A stretch of 5,372 nucleotides of DNA, taken from contig JAHFVB010000120.1 in NCBI GenBank assembly GCA_023264755.1, positions 1-5,372 of the forward strand, read 5' to 3'. The notes beneath the pieces are model-generated. The model was not told where the DNA came from, made no database searches, and was given only the letters and a program-made list of their open reading frames with translations. Every line of letters starts with the position of its first letter. Within the stretch, counting starts at the first letter, position 1. Shown here piece after piece: positions 1 to 5,372 of this stretch. The DNA is from Mycobacterium sp. Lineage in GTDB: Bacteria; Actinomycetota; Actinomycetes; Mycobacteriales; Mycobacteriaceae. Made by a program: the position numbers and the translations under genes.

Positions 1-1107
1 GTCGCCGAAGCACCGCCCGCACCGGCAGCCAAGTCGGACCCGGCAGCGGGGCTCCCACAGGCGGGCGGAGCATCCGGGGCCAGCGTGACCCCGTCCGCTC
101 CACCGGTGGAGGCCGCCCAGACCGCCCGGGTGATCAAGACCGAGACGCCCAAGACGCTGGAGGCGCCGGCCGTCGACGTTCAGACCGCGCTGGCCGCGAA
201 CGTCGTTGAGCAGGAGTCGGTTCCGGCGACCAAGCAGGATGTCGACTCGTTCGCCGCGGTGGTCAAGTCGTCGGCCGTCGTTCGGGACGGCCGGGACGCA
301 CACCCGCCACGCGATCACGATGGACCGTTCGGTGGCATGACCAACCGGGACGACAATTGGAACGGCAGCCGGTTCGACGACTTCGACCGCGGTCACGATT
401 CCGGGCCACGGGTGCGGCAATGGGATCCGCGCTGGGTGCAGTACGACGACTACTACCGCCCGGTGATCTGCAACCCCTACCGGGACCCCGTGCGCATCGT
501 GTACGTCTACCAGAACACGACCCGGATCGTGATCATCAATCCGCTGCAACGCGTCGTGCTCGACGTGGCCCAGTACGCCGCCTACAGTTTCACCGCCGTC
601 GTGGCCAACGCCGCCAACCAGGCGGTCAACGTGGCCGTCGGCAGTTTCTTCGGCGGTGGTTACTACCCGGGCTACGGCCAGCCGCTGCCGCCGCCCCCGC
701 CGCCGGTACTGCGCTACGACAACGTGCCCGTCCAGGTGCGTTACCCACAGGCCACCTATGCGCCGTTCCGGGTGCAGCGCATCGTCGACGTCGGTGACGA
801 CACTCAGTACGGAGAACGCAAGGTACTACTCGACGGGGTCACCCCAGCCTGGGGTCAGTGGACCCAGACGCCAGCGGGCGAAAGGCAATTCGAGGTTCAC
901 AAGACTCAGCAATTCCCAGGACTGGACGAGCCGGCAGCAGGTCCGCTGCCCGGTGACTACCAGTTGAGGTTGGCCTCGGACGAATCGAAGTCGGGCCTGG
1001 ACGCCAAGACCACCTACTTGGTCATCGCGGCGGGTGTACTTGCCGCGTTGAGTCTGGGCGCGGTCGCCTGGAGCGTCCTGCTCGGTCGCAGGCGGTCGCA
1101 GACCTAG
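1..1107 (+). CDS. Unrecognised Pro/Ala-rich envelope protein with C-terminal membrane anchor (5' partial)
   Basis: The reading frame is open from the first base of the window to a TAG at 1105-1107 (368 codons visible), so the true start lies upstream. A GTG at 85 is probably internal, because the same low-complexity coding pattern continues on both sides of it. I do not recognise the family. Visible residues 1 to about 95 are Ala/Pro/Val-rich and probably disordered. Residues about 95-137 are rich in Asp, His, Arg and Gly. Residues about 140-220 form a Tyr/Val-rich, beta-prone folded segment with a single Cys. A Gly/Tyr stretch then leads to six consecutive prolines (230-235), followed by a second probably folded segment. 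Residues about 340-362 are one hydrophobic helix followed by Arg-Arg-Arg and a short tail. This suggests a protein anchored by its C-terminus, probably mostly outside the membrane. There is no LPXTG motif, so sortase anchoring is not supported. It converges on the mmpS-mmpL operon and is probably unrelated to it. That it is a gene is near certain; its function is unknown. Confidence 0.85.
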   Translation, partial: VAEAPPAPAAKSDPAAGLPQAGGASGASVTPSAPPVEAAQTARVIKTETPKTLEAPAVDVQTALAANVVEQESVPATKQDVDSFAAVVKSSAVVRDGRDAHPPRDHDGPFGGMTNRDDNWNGSRFDDFDRGHDSGPRVRQWDPRWVQYDDYYRPVICNPYRDPVRIVYVYQNTTRIVIINPLQRVVLDVAQYAAYSFTAVVANAANQAVNVAVGSFFGGGYYPGYGQPLPPPPPPVLRYDNVPVQVRYPQATYAPFRVQRIVDVGDDTQYGERKVLLDGVTPAWGQWTQTPAGERQFEVHKTQQFPGLDEPAAGPLPGDYQLRLASDESKSGLDAKTTYLVIAAGVLAALSLGAVAWSVLLGRRRSQT

Positions 1108-1119
1108 GGACCGGGCGTG

Positions 1120-1151
1120 TTCGGCACCGGAACGAGGGGTCCGGTGCCGGA
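1120..1151 (+). terminator. Stem-loop 12 nt after the first gene, probable terminator
   Basis: An inverted repeat of 12 bp pairs 1120-1131 with 1140-1151, around an 8-nt loop (1132-1139). One of the pairs is G-U in the plus-strand RNA (1121 with 1150). The core arms are CGGCACCGG and CCGGTGCCG. It begins 12 nt after the TAG at 1107, a usual terminator position. No T-run follows, but many mycobacterial terminators lack one. Termination activity is inferred. Confidence 0.5.
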
Positions 1152-1186
1152 CACGTCGACAAGAACACGCCGACAAGAACACGTCG
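1151..1186. repeat. Short tandem repeat, 14-bp period, about 2.5 copies
   Basis: CGACAAGAACACG occurs at 1157-1169 and again at 1171-1183. With flanking bases the 14-nt periodicity runs from 1151 to 1186, with mismatches only where position 1156 or 1184 is T and 1170 is C. It lies between the two intergenic stem-loops. It could be a replication-slippage product; no function is visible. Confidence 0.6.
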
Positions 1187-1201
1187 GCACCATCCGGTCC
1201 A

Positions 1202-1247
1202 CAACGAAGAAGGCCGCCGAGTTCGTACTCGGCGGCCTTCTTCGTTG
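1202..1247. terminator. Perfect 21-bp stem-loop, probable bidirectional terminator
   Basis: Positions 1202-1222 are an exact reverse complement of 1227-1247, leaving a 4-nt loop (TCGT, 1223-1226). The stem contains the GC core GGCCGCCGAG. It sits between two converging genes: the plus-strand gene ends at 1107 and the minus-strand operon ends at 1255, only 7 nt from the stem. It is placed to stop transcription from both sides. There is no separate U-tract on either strand, as is common for mycobacterial terminators; the outer stem arm itself gives a TTCTTCGTT run in plus-strand RNA. Confidence 0.8.
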
Positions 1248-1254
1248 AGCGCAG

Positions 1255-1728
1255 TTAGCGCGAGACTGGCCAGTCCCACACGGACATGTCGCCCCGCGGG
1301 TAGTTCATGCAGACGTCGGTGGCCTTGGCCACGACGCCCTTGTTGTTGAAGAAGAGCTTGGCCCAGTTGCCCCAGTGCGTCGCCACGTTCTCGTAGTACA
1401 CGTTGGTGGCGGTGTCCTCCGAGTACTGCCGGCGAGCGACGGGGTCGAGTGAGAAGAACCAGTGGATGCGGTCCTCGGCCTGCTGCTGGACGTCGGCCGG
1501 ACGGTTGCTCTTGTCGATCATGTACCGCTCGAAGTACACCGGGCTGGTGTCGCGTGCGGCCGCCATGTACTGCTCGGTGTCGCACTGGGTGATGATGATC
1601 CGGTGGGGGATCGGGTAGTCATCGGTCGAGTCGGCTGCGGCGGGACCGGCGAGGCCCGTCACGGCGACCCCGATGGCGGCGGTCATCAGACCACCGCGGA
1701 TAGCCAGTTTGCGCATGCTCTTTACCAT
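1255..1728 (-). CDS. Secreted DUF5078-type protein, homologue of siderophore-secretion factor Rv0455c
   Basis: This gene encodes 157 aa. It has a clear Sec signal peptide: Lys/Arg near the N-terminus, a hydrophobic stretch at residues 14-28, and an AAA cleavage motif at 30-32 just before Asp33, leaving a mature protein of about 125 aa. From memory it matches M. tuberculosis Rv0455c strongly along its length. Shared segments include ADST at the mature N-terminus, [28 protein letters not shown] and GDMSVW. Rv0455c is known to be needed for mycobactin and carboxymycobactin secretion, and its family has a helical bundle closed by an essential disulfide. Here the only two cysteines are Cys49 and Cys140, near the two ends of the mature chain, as that cinch requires. 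Start choice: the ATG at 1728 has AGGAG 7 nt upstream. An ATG at 1743 overlaps the mmpL stop (TGATG) but has no ribosome binding site and adds five residues before the signal peptide. It is the third cistron of the mmpS-mmpL operon. The family call is strong; the role in siderophore export is inferred by homology. Confidence 0.9.
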   Translation of the reverse strand: MVKSMRKLAIRGGLMTAAIGVAVTGLAGPAAADSTDDYPIPHRIIITQCDTEQYMAAARDTSPVYFERYMIDKSNRPADVQQQAEDRIHWFFSLDPVARRQYSEDTATNVYYENVATHWGNWAKLFFNNKGVVAKATDVCMNYPRGDMSVWDWPVSR

Positions 1729-1735
1729 AGTGCTT

Positions 1736-1741
1736 CTCCTC
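1736..1741 (-). promoter_or_regulatory. Strong Shine-Dalgarno site that sets the start of the DUF5078 gene
   Basis: The minus strand reads GAGGAG at 1741-1736, followed by 7 nt and then ATG at 1728. It overlaps the end of the mmpL gene region by only a few bases (the mmpL stop is 1745-1743), so ribosomes can load afresh at the third cistron. It favours the 1728 start over the in-frame ATGs at 1743 and 1839. Confidence 0.75.
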
Positions 1742-1742
1742 A

Positions 1743-4643
1743 TCAGACGGGTAGCTGTTCGACGGGTTTCTGGCTCGGTGGCGACGGCCACGGCGAGGGT
1801 ATGGGCCGGCTCCGGACGCGCTGTGGCCACCAGAACCACTTGCCCATGAGTGCGGCGATCGACGGGGTCATCAGCGAACGGACGATCAGCGTGTCGAACA
1901 GGAGACCCAGTCCGATGGTGGTGCCGACCTGACCGATGACGGTCAGTTCACTGACGGCCATGGACATCATGGTGAAGGCGAACACCAAGCCGGCAGAGGT
2001 CACCACCGACCCCGTTCCACCCATGGCGCGGATGATGCCGGTGTTGAGCCCGGCGTGGATCTCCTCCTTGAACCGGGAGACCAGCAGCAGGTTGTAGTCG
2101 GCGCCGACGGCCAACAGGATGATCACGGCCATCGGCAACACCATCCAGTGCAGTTCGATGCCGATGAGGTGCTGCCAGATCAGCACCGAGAGCCCGAACG
2201 ACGCCCCGAGCGACAACACCACCGTGCCCACGATGACGGCCGATGCGACCACGCTTCGCGTGATGATCAGCATGATGATGAAGATCAGGGCCAACGCCGC
2301 GATCCCGGCGATCAAGAGGTCGTAGTCCGACCCGTCCTGCATGTCCCGGAAGGTGCTCGCGGTGCCCGCCAGGTAGATCTTGGACCCCTCCAGCGGGGTG
2401 CCCTTCACGGCTTCCTTGGCGGCCTGCTTGATCGCGTCGATCCGCTGGATGCCCTCCGGGGTGAAGGGGTCACCGTCATGGCTGATGATGAAGCGGACCG
2501 ACTTGCCGTCCGGCGACAGGAAGTTCTTCATGCCGCGTTTGAAGTCGGCGTTGTCGAAGACCTCAGGCGGTAGGTAGAACGAGTCGTCGTTCATCGAGGC
2601 GTCGAAGGCCTCGCCCATCGCGCTGGCATTCTCCTGCAGGGCCGCCATCTGGTCCTGCATGCCCTTCTGCGTCTGATACTGCGTCAGCATCAGCTGCTTG
2701 ATGTGCTTCATGGACTCGATCATCGTGGGCATGATCGCGACCAGCTGGGGCATCAGTTTGTCCAGGCGCTCCATGTCGGGCAGCAGGTTCTGGATGTCGT
2801 CGGTCAGCGTGTCGATGCCGTCGAGCGTGTCGAATATCGATCGGATCGACCAGCACATGGGGATGTCGTAGCAGTGCGGTTCCCAGTACAGGTAGTTGCG
2901 CAGCGGCCGGAGGAAGTCGTCGAAGTTGGCGATGTTGTCGCGCAGTTCGGCGACGTCGACGGTCATCGTCTTCATCTTTTGGACCATGCTGTGCGTGGTG
3001 GCCGCCATCTGCTTGGTCAGACTCGACATCTTCTCCATGGTGTCGACGTTCTTCTGCATGTCATTGGCCTGAACCAGCATGTCGGCCATCCGGTCCATCA
3101 TGTACTTGCGGTTCATGGTCTGGCCGGTGCCCTGCATGCTGATCTGGAACGGGATCGACGTGTGCTCGATGGGCTTGCCCTCGGGCCGGGTGATCGTCTG
3201 CACGCGGGAGATGCCGGGCACCCGGAAGATGGCCTTGGCGATCTTGTCGATGACCAGGAAGTCGGCGGAGCTGCGCAGATCGTGATCGCTTTCGATCAGC
3301 ATCAGCTCGGGGTTCATCCGGGCCGGGGTGAAGTGTCGGTCCGCGGCCTGGTAGCCCTCGTTGGCGGGGAGATCCTTGGGCAGGTAGTTGCGATCGTTGT
3401 AGTTGGTCCGGTACCCGGGCAGCGTCAGCAGTCCGACCAGGGCCAGGGCCACAGTCCCCACCAGGATGGGCCCGGGCCAGCGCACCACCGCGGCACCGAC
3501 CTTGCGCCAACCCCGCACCCGCATGGCGAACTTGGGCTCGAGTACCTTGCCGAATCGGCTCGCGACGGTCACCACCGCCGGGCCCAGCGTCAAGGCCGCG
3601 ACGACGCAGATGATCATGCCGATGGCCAGCGGGACCCCGAGCGACTGGAAGTACGGCAAGTTGGTGAAGTGCAGGCAGAACGTGGCGCCTGCGATGGTCA
3701 GGCCGGAACCCAGGACGACGTGCGCGGTTCCACCGAACATGGTGTAGTAGGCCGCTTCTCGGTCCTCGCCCGCGCCGCGAGCTTCCTGGTAGCGACCTAT
3801 CAAGAAGATGGCGTAGTCCGTCGCCGCGGCTATCGCGAGGGTGACCAGCAGGTTGGTGGCGAAGGTCGACAACCCGATGATGTCGTAGAAACCGAGGAAC
3901 GCCACCACGCCCCGCGCGGCCGACAACTCCAGCACCACCATCACGAGCACCAGCAGCACCGTGATGATCGAGCGGTAGACCAGCAACAGCATGACGATGA
4001 TGACCGTGAACGTGACGGCCTCGATCATCTGCATGCTGCGGTCGCCGGCGATGTGCTGATCCGCCGCCAACGCGGCCGGCCCGGTCACGTAGACCTTCAA
4101 TCCGTCCGGTGGATGAAGGTCCTTGACGATGTCTTGAACGGCTTCCACCGACTCGTTGGCGATCGCCTCGCCCTGGTTGCCGCGCAGGTAAACCTGCACG
4201 TAGGCGGCCTTGCCGTCGTTGCTCTGCGACCCCGACGCGGTCAGCGGGTCGCTCCAGAAGTCCTGCACGTGCTCGACGTGCTTGGGGTCGGCCTCGAGCT
4301 TCTTGACCATCTGGTCGTAGAAGGCGTGGGCCGCGTCACCCAGCGGCTGGTCGCCCTCGAGCACGATCATCGCCGAGCTGTTGGAGTCGAATTCCTTGAA
4401 CGTCGTGCCCACGCGTTGCATGGCGATCATCGACGGGGCGTTGTTCGGCGCCATCGAGACCGAACGCATCTTGCCGACTTCTTCCAGCTGCGGCACGACC
4501 GTGTTGAACACGACGATGACGAGGATCCAGCCCAGGATGATCGGCAGCGCAAGCGTGCGGATCATCCGCGGCAGGAAGGTCCGCTCTGCGTGCCGGGGAG
4601 GCGGTATTGCTTCGGTGGGGGCGTCCGTGGGGGGCGCACTCAT
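1743..4643 (-). CDS. mmpL5: MmpL5-like RND-family lipid/siderophore/drug exporter
   Basis: This is a 966-aa inner-membrane protein of the MmpL branch of the RND superfamily, a proton-driven exporter. M. tuberculosis MmpL5 is 964 aa as I recall, and the match to it is close throughout, including [21 protein letters not shown] and the C-terminal GKWFWWPQ. Membrane helix 1 is at about residues 31-50. It is followed by periplasmic domain 1, a helix bundle at about 205-370, helix 7 near 395-410, periplasmic domain 2, and a final bundle from about 776 to the mid-900s. The two Asp-Tyr pairs of the proton relay are present (D276-Y277 and D849-Y850). Residues about 527-680 form the long Met/Gln-rich coiled-coil hairpin typical of MmpL4/MmpL5. 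It encloses Cys591 and Cys597, a likely disulfide. In M. tuberculosis the MmpS5-MmpL5 pair exports siderophores together with MmpS4-MmpL4 and pumps out bedaquiline and clofazimine. The ATG at 4643 overlaps the mmpS stop (ATGA) and has GGTGA 7 nt upstream; a TTG at 4661 is less likely. MmpL4 is the main alternative. Confidence 0.95.
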   Translation of the reverse strand: MSAPPTDAPTEAIPPPRHAERTFLPRMIRTLALPIILGWILVIVVFNTVVPQLEEVGKMRSVSMAPNNAPSMIAMQRVGTTFKEFDSNSSAMIVLEGDQPLGDAAHAFYDQMVKKLEADPKHVEHVQDFWSDPLTASGSQSNDGKAAYVQVYLRGNQGEAIANESVEAVQDIVKDLHPPDGLKVYVTGPAALAADQHIAGDRSMQMIEAVTFTVIIVMLLLVYRSIITVLLVLVMVVLELSAARGVVAFLGFYDIIGLSTFATNLLVTLAIAAATDYAIFLIGRYQEARGAGEDREAAYYTMFGGTAHVVLGSGLTIAGATFCLHFTNLPYFQSLGVPLAIGMIICVVAALTLGPAVVTVASRFGKVLEPKFAMRVRGWRKVGAAVVRWPGPILVGTVALALVGLLTLPGYRTNYNDRNYLPKDLPANEGYQAADRHFTPARMNPELMLIESDHDLRSSADFLVIDKIAKAIFRVPGISRVQTITRPEGKPIEHTSIPFQISMQGTGQTMNRKYMMDRMADMLVQANDMQKNVDTMEKMSSLTKQMAATTHSMVQKMKTMTVDVAELRDNIANFDDFLRPLRNYLYWEPHCYDIPMCWSIRSIFDTLDGIDTLTDDIQNLLPDMERLDKLMPQLVAIMPTMIESMKHIKQLMLTQYQTQKGMQDQMAALQENASAMGEAFDASMNDDSFYLPPEVFDNADFKRGMKNFLSPDGKSVRFIISHDGDPFTPEGIQRIDAIKQAAKEAVKGTPLEGSKIYLAGTASTFRDMQDGSDYDLLIAGIAALALIFIIMLIITRSVVASAVIVGTVVLSLGASFGLSVLIWQHLIGIELHWMVLPMAVIILLAVGADYNLLLVSRFKEEIHAGLNTGIIRAMGGTGSVVTSAGLVFAFTMMSMAVSELTVIGQVGTTIGLGLLFDTLIVRSLMTPSIAALMGKWFWWPQRVRSRPIPSPWPSPPSQKPVEQLPV

Positions 4644-5071
4644 GCCGATTTCACCAGACAAAAGGTCTGGGCGTTCACGCCGGTGGAAGTCCTCTCGTCC
4701 TTGACGACGTCATCGACGGTCACGCGGCAGGTGATGCTGTTGCCGTTGCCCTGGGCCACGATGTTGGGCGAGGCCGCAGGCGCGGTGGTGCTCAACACCA
4801 GCGTCCACGGCAGGGTGGCTCCGTCGACGCGCTGCGGTTTGGCGTCGAGGTCCAGGTAGTTGATGTCGGCGTAGGCGCCCGGCTCACCGAAGATCTCGTA
4901 CTTGACGACCTTGGGCTTGAAGGGCTTGGGGTCGTCGGCGAAGTTCTTCGGGGTAACGATGATGCCCTCGGCGCCGAAAAAGGTACGGATGCGCTGCACC
5001 GAGAAACCGGCGATGAGGACGACCACGACGATGAGCAGCGGTATCCATGCCCTCTTGAGCAGGCTCGTCAC
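4640..5071 (-). CDS. mmpS5: MmpS5-like membrane-anchored periplasmic accessory protein
   Basis: This 143-aa partner of the adjacent MmpL is the first gene of the operon. One N-terminal membrane helix (residues about 10-25, after KRAWIP) is followed by a small beta-rich periplasmic domain. It closely matches M. tuberculosis MmpS5 (142 aa, from memory) at [29 protein letters not shown] and the C-terminal CLVKSA. Cys115 and Cys138, conserved in MmpS proteins, probably form a disulfide. MmpS proteins are required with their MmpL for export; MmpS4/MmpS5 act in siderophore secretion. Start choice: the GTG at 5071 has GAGG 6 nt upstream (GAGGTG at 5081-5076) and gives the family length. An in-frame ATG at 5083 would add four residues (MRCR), but it has only a weak purine stretch before it. 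Both starts are possible and I prefer GTG. The stop overlaps the mmpL start as ATGA, so the two are translationally coupled. Confidence 0.93.
   Translation of the reverse strand: MTSLLKRAWIPLLIVVVVLIAGFSVQRIRTFFGAEGIIVTPKNFADDPKPFKPKVVKYEIFGEPGAYADINYLDLDAKPQRVDGATLPWTLVLSTTAPAASPNIVAQGNGNSITCRVTVDDVVKDERTSTGVNAQTFCLVKSA
4654..4670 (-). promoter_or_regulatory. Small hairpin overlapping the mmpL ribosome binding site
   Basis: Within the last codons of mmpS, CCAGAC and GTCTGG (6 bp, at 4665-4670 and 4654-4659) flank a 5-nt loop (4660-4664). On the minus-strand mRNA the second arm ends with the GG of the GGTGA site, which lies 7 nt before the mmpL ATG at 4643. Folding would partly hide that site until a ribosome finishing mmpS opens it. 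This would fit coupled synthesis of the two subunits. The hairpin is short, so an effect is uncertain. Confidence 0.35.
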
Positions 5072-5121
5072 CCGACACCTCATATCTCTTCGTCAACCCG
5101 ACAGGTTCGCCAATGCGACTG

Positions 5122-5146
5122 ATAGATTAGCCTAGTTAAGTTAATC
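5122..5146 (-). promoter_or_regulatory. AT-rich palindromic element, candidate IdeR/DtxR box and -10 region of the operon
   Basis: This element lies about 50 to 75 bases upstream of the mmpS start. Its core TTAGCCTA (5127-5134) equals the centre of the IdeR/DtxR consensus TTAGGTTAGSCTAACCTAA. Aligned over 5122-5140, 12 of 19 bases agree, which is marginal. The surrounding 5125-5146 is an imperfect palindrome with GATTA and TAATC ends and 8 of 11 pairs matching. On the minus strand two hexamers of the mycobacterial -10 form TANNNT lie inside it: TAGGCT (5134-5129) and TAATCT (5129-5124). No convincing -35 is visible. A repressor bound here would cover the -10. Iron control is inferred; in M. 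tuberculosis mmpS4-mmpL4 is IdeR-regulated. Confidence 0.4.
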
Positions 5147-5194
5147 ACGGCGACCCCACCTGGCGGTTACTGCGTGCCGGCCCCGCTGGTCACG

Positions 5195-5200
5195 TAGAGT
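5195..5200 (+). promoter_or_regulatory. Possible -10 hexamer for the divergent secreted-protein gene
   Basis: TAGAGT fits the TANNNT pattern of mycobacterial SigA -10 elements and lies about 65 nt before the ATG at 5265. No -35 at a normal distance is recognisable, which is common in mycobacteria, so this is a weak call. Confidence 0.25.
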
Positions 5201-5220
5201 GGCTGATCAATTGGGTTGCG

Positions 5221-5238
5221 TCACAAGTGAATCACGTG
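5221..5238. promoter_or_regulatory. TCAC/GTGA motif cluster, possible operator
   Basis: TCACAAGTGA (5221-5230) is a TCAC-N2-GTGA palindrome. It is followed two bases later by CACGTG (5233-5238), a perfect 6-bp palindrome. The pair lies between the possible -10 at 5195 and the start at 5265, a position where a bound regulator would block the divergent gene. The regulator is unknown and chance cannot be excluded for sites this short. Confidence 0.25.
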
Positions 5239-5264
5239 GACAAATGATTGGGGTGAATGACCTT

Positions 5265-5372
5265 ATGGCGAAAATTGCAATGCGCTTGATCAGGCCAGTG
5301 ATCTTGGCGTCGGTCGGGGCAGCTGCGATCACCCTGGCTGCGCCGGCAAACGCCGACGTAGACACCGATTTC
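5265..5372 (+). CDS. Small secreted protein, N-terminal part only (3' partial; possibly DUF732 type)
   Basis: Thirty-six codons are visible before the window ends. They encode a Sec signal peptide: Lys3, Arg7 and Arg10, a hydrophobic stretch at 11-26, and an Ala28-Asn29-Ala30 cleavage motif. The mature protein would start DVDTDF. This opening resembles small mycobacterial exported proteins with a DUF732 domain as I remember them, but too little is visible to assign it. The ATG at 5265 has GGGGTG about 9 nt upstream. An in-frame ATG at 5244 would put seven mostly non-basic residues in front and has a poor ribosome binding site. It is divergent from the mmpS-mmpL operon with an intergenic gap of about 190 nt. 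Confidence 0.75.
   Translation, partial: MAKIAMRLIRPVILASVGAAAITLAAPANADVDTDF

Noticed and set aside
1..1107. Sortase (LPXTG-type) anchor on the first gene
   Set aside because: The C-terminal helix and Arg tail look similar to a sortase tail, but no LPXTG-like motif precedes the helix.
1151..1186. CRISPR array
   Set aside because: The repeat is a continuous 14-nt tandem without spacers and has only about 2.5 copies.
1743..1839. Upstream extension of the DUF5078 gene to ATGs at 1839 or 1743
   Set aside because: The extension to 1839 would run deep inside mmpL and place a non-hydrophobic stretch before the signal peptide. Neither ATG has a ribosome binding site, whereas 1728 has AGGAG at 7 nt.
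1022..1932. Other overlapping open frames on both strands across the DUF5078 gene
   Set aside because: They are Arg/His/Gly-rich shadow frames without ribosome binding sites or recognisable features; the DUF5078 frame explains this segment.
4644..4661. TTG at 4661 as the mmpL start
   Set aside because: The ATG at 4643 forms the standard ATGA overlap with mmpS, has GGTGA at 7 nt, and gives 966 aa, the usual size for MmpL4/MmpL5.
2703..4859. Long plus-strand open frame of about 718 codons opposite mmpL and mmpS
   Set aside because: Its product is a biased His/Asp/Val/Gln/Arg-rich string with no domain or membrane pattern. It lies antisense to the clear MmpL and MmpS genes and is a side effect of high GC and codon bias.

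Overview
The window looks like a mycobacterial chromosome segment (Mycobacterium sensu lato). It is GC-rich, and it carries an MmpS/MmpL pair whose sequences closely match the MmpS5-MmpL5 type as I recall it from M. tuberculosis. It also encodes a small exported protein of a family best known from mycobacteria. No species can be named from sequence alone.

Layout from left to right. (1) Positions 1-1107 (+) hold the 3' part of an unrecognised proline/alanine-rich envelope protein with a C-terminal membrane anchor; its start lies off the left edge. (2) Positions 1108-1254 are a convergent intergenic gap with two stem-loops, one a perfect 21-bp stem, and a short 14-bp-period tandem repeat. (3) Positions 5071 down to 1255 on the minus strand form a tight three-gene operon transcribed right to left: mmpS5-like, mmpL5-like, then a secreted DUF5078-type protein resembling Rv0455c. 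The mmpS and mmpL genes overlap by ATGA. The third gene starts 14 nt after mmpL ends, behind a strong AGGAG ribosome binding site. (4) Positions 5084-5264 are a divergent promoter region with an AT-rich, IdeR/DtxR-like palindromic element on the operon side and a cluster of TCAC/GTGA motifs on the other. (5) Positions 5265-5372 (+) hold the first 36 codons of a small secreted protein, cut by the right edge.

How the genes fit together: MmpL5 is an RND-type inner-membrane exporter and MmpS5 is its membrane-anchored periplasmic partner. In M. tuberculosis the pair exports mycobactin/carboxymycobactin siderophores redundantly with MmpS4-MmpL4, and also confers efflux of bedaquiline and clofazimine. 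Rv0455c is a disulfide-cinched exported protein needed for siderophore secretion in M. tuberculosis, encoded away from mmpS5-mmpL5 there. Its homologue sitting as the third cistron here, behind a possible iron-regulator box, suggests a self-contained siderophore (or related lipid) export operon. That reading is inference. The MarR-type regulator gene (Rv0678/mmpR5) that lies divergent to mmpS5 in M. tuberculosis is not in that position here.
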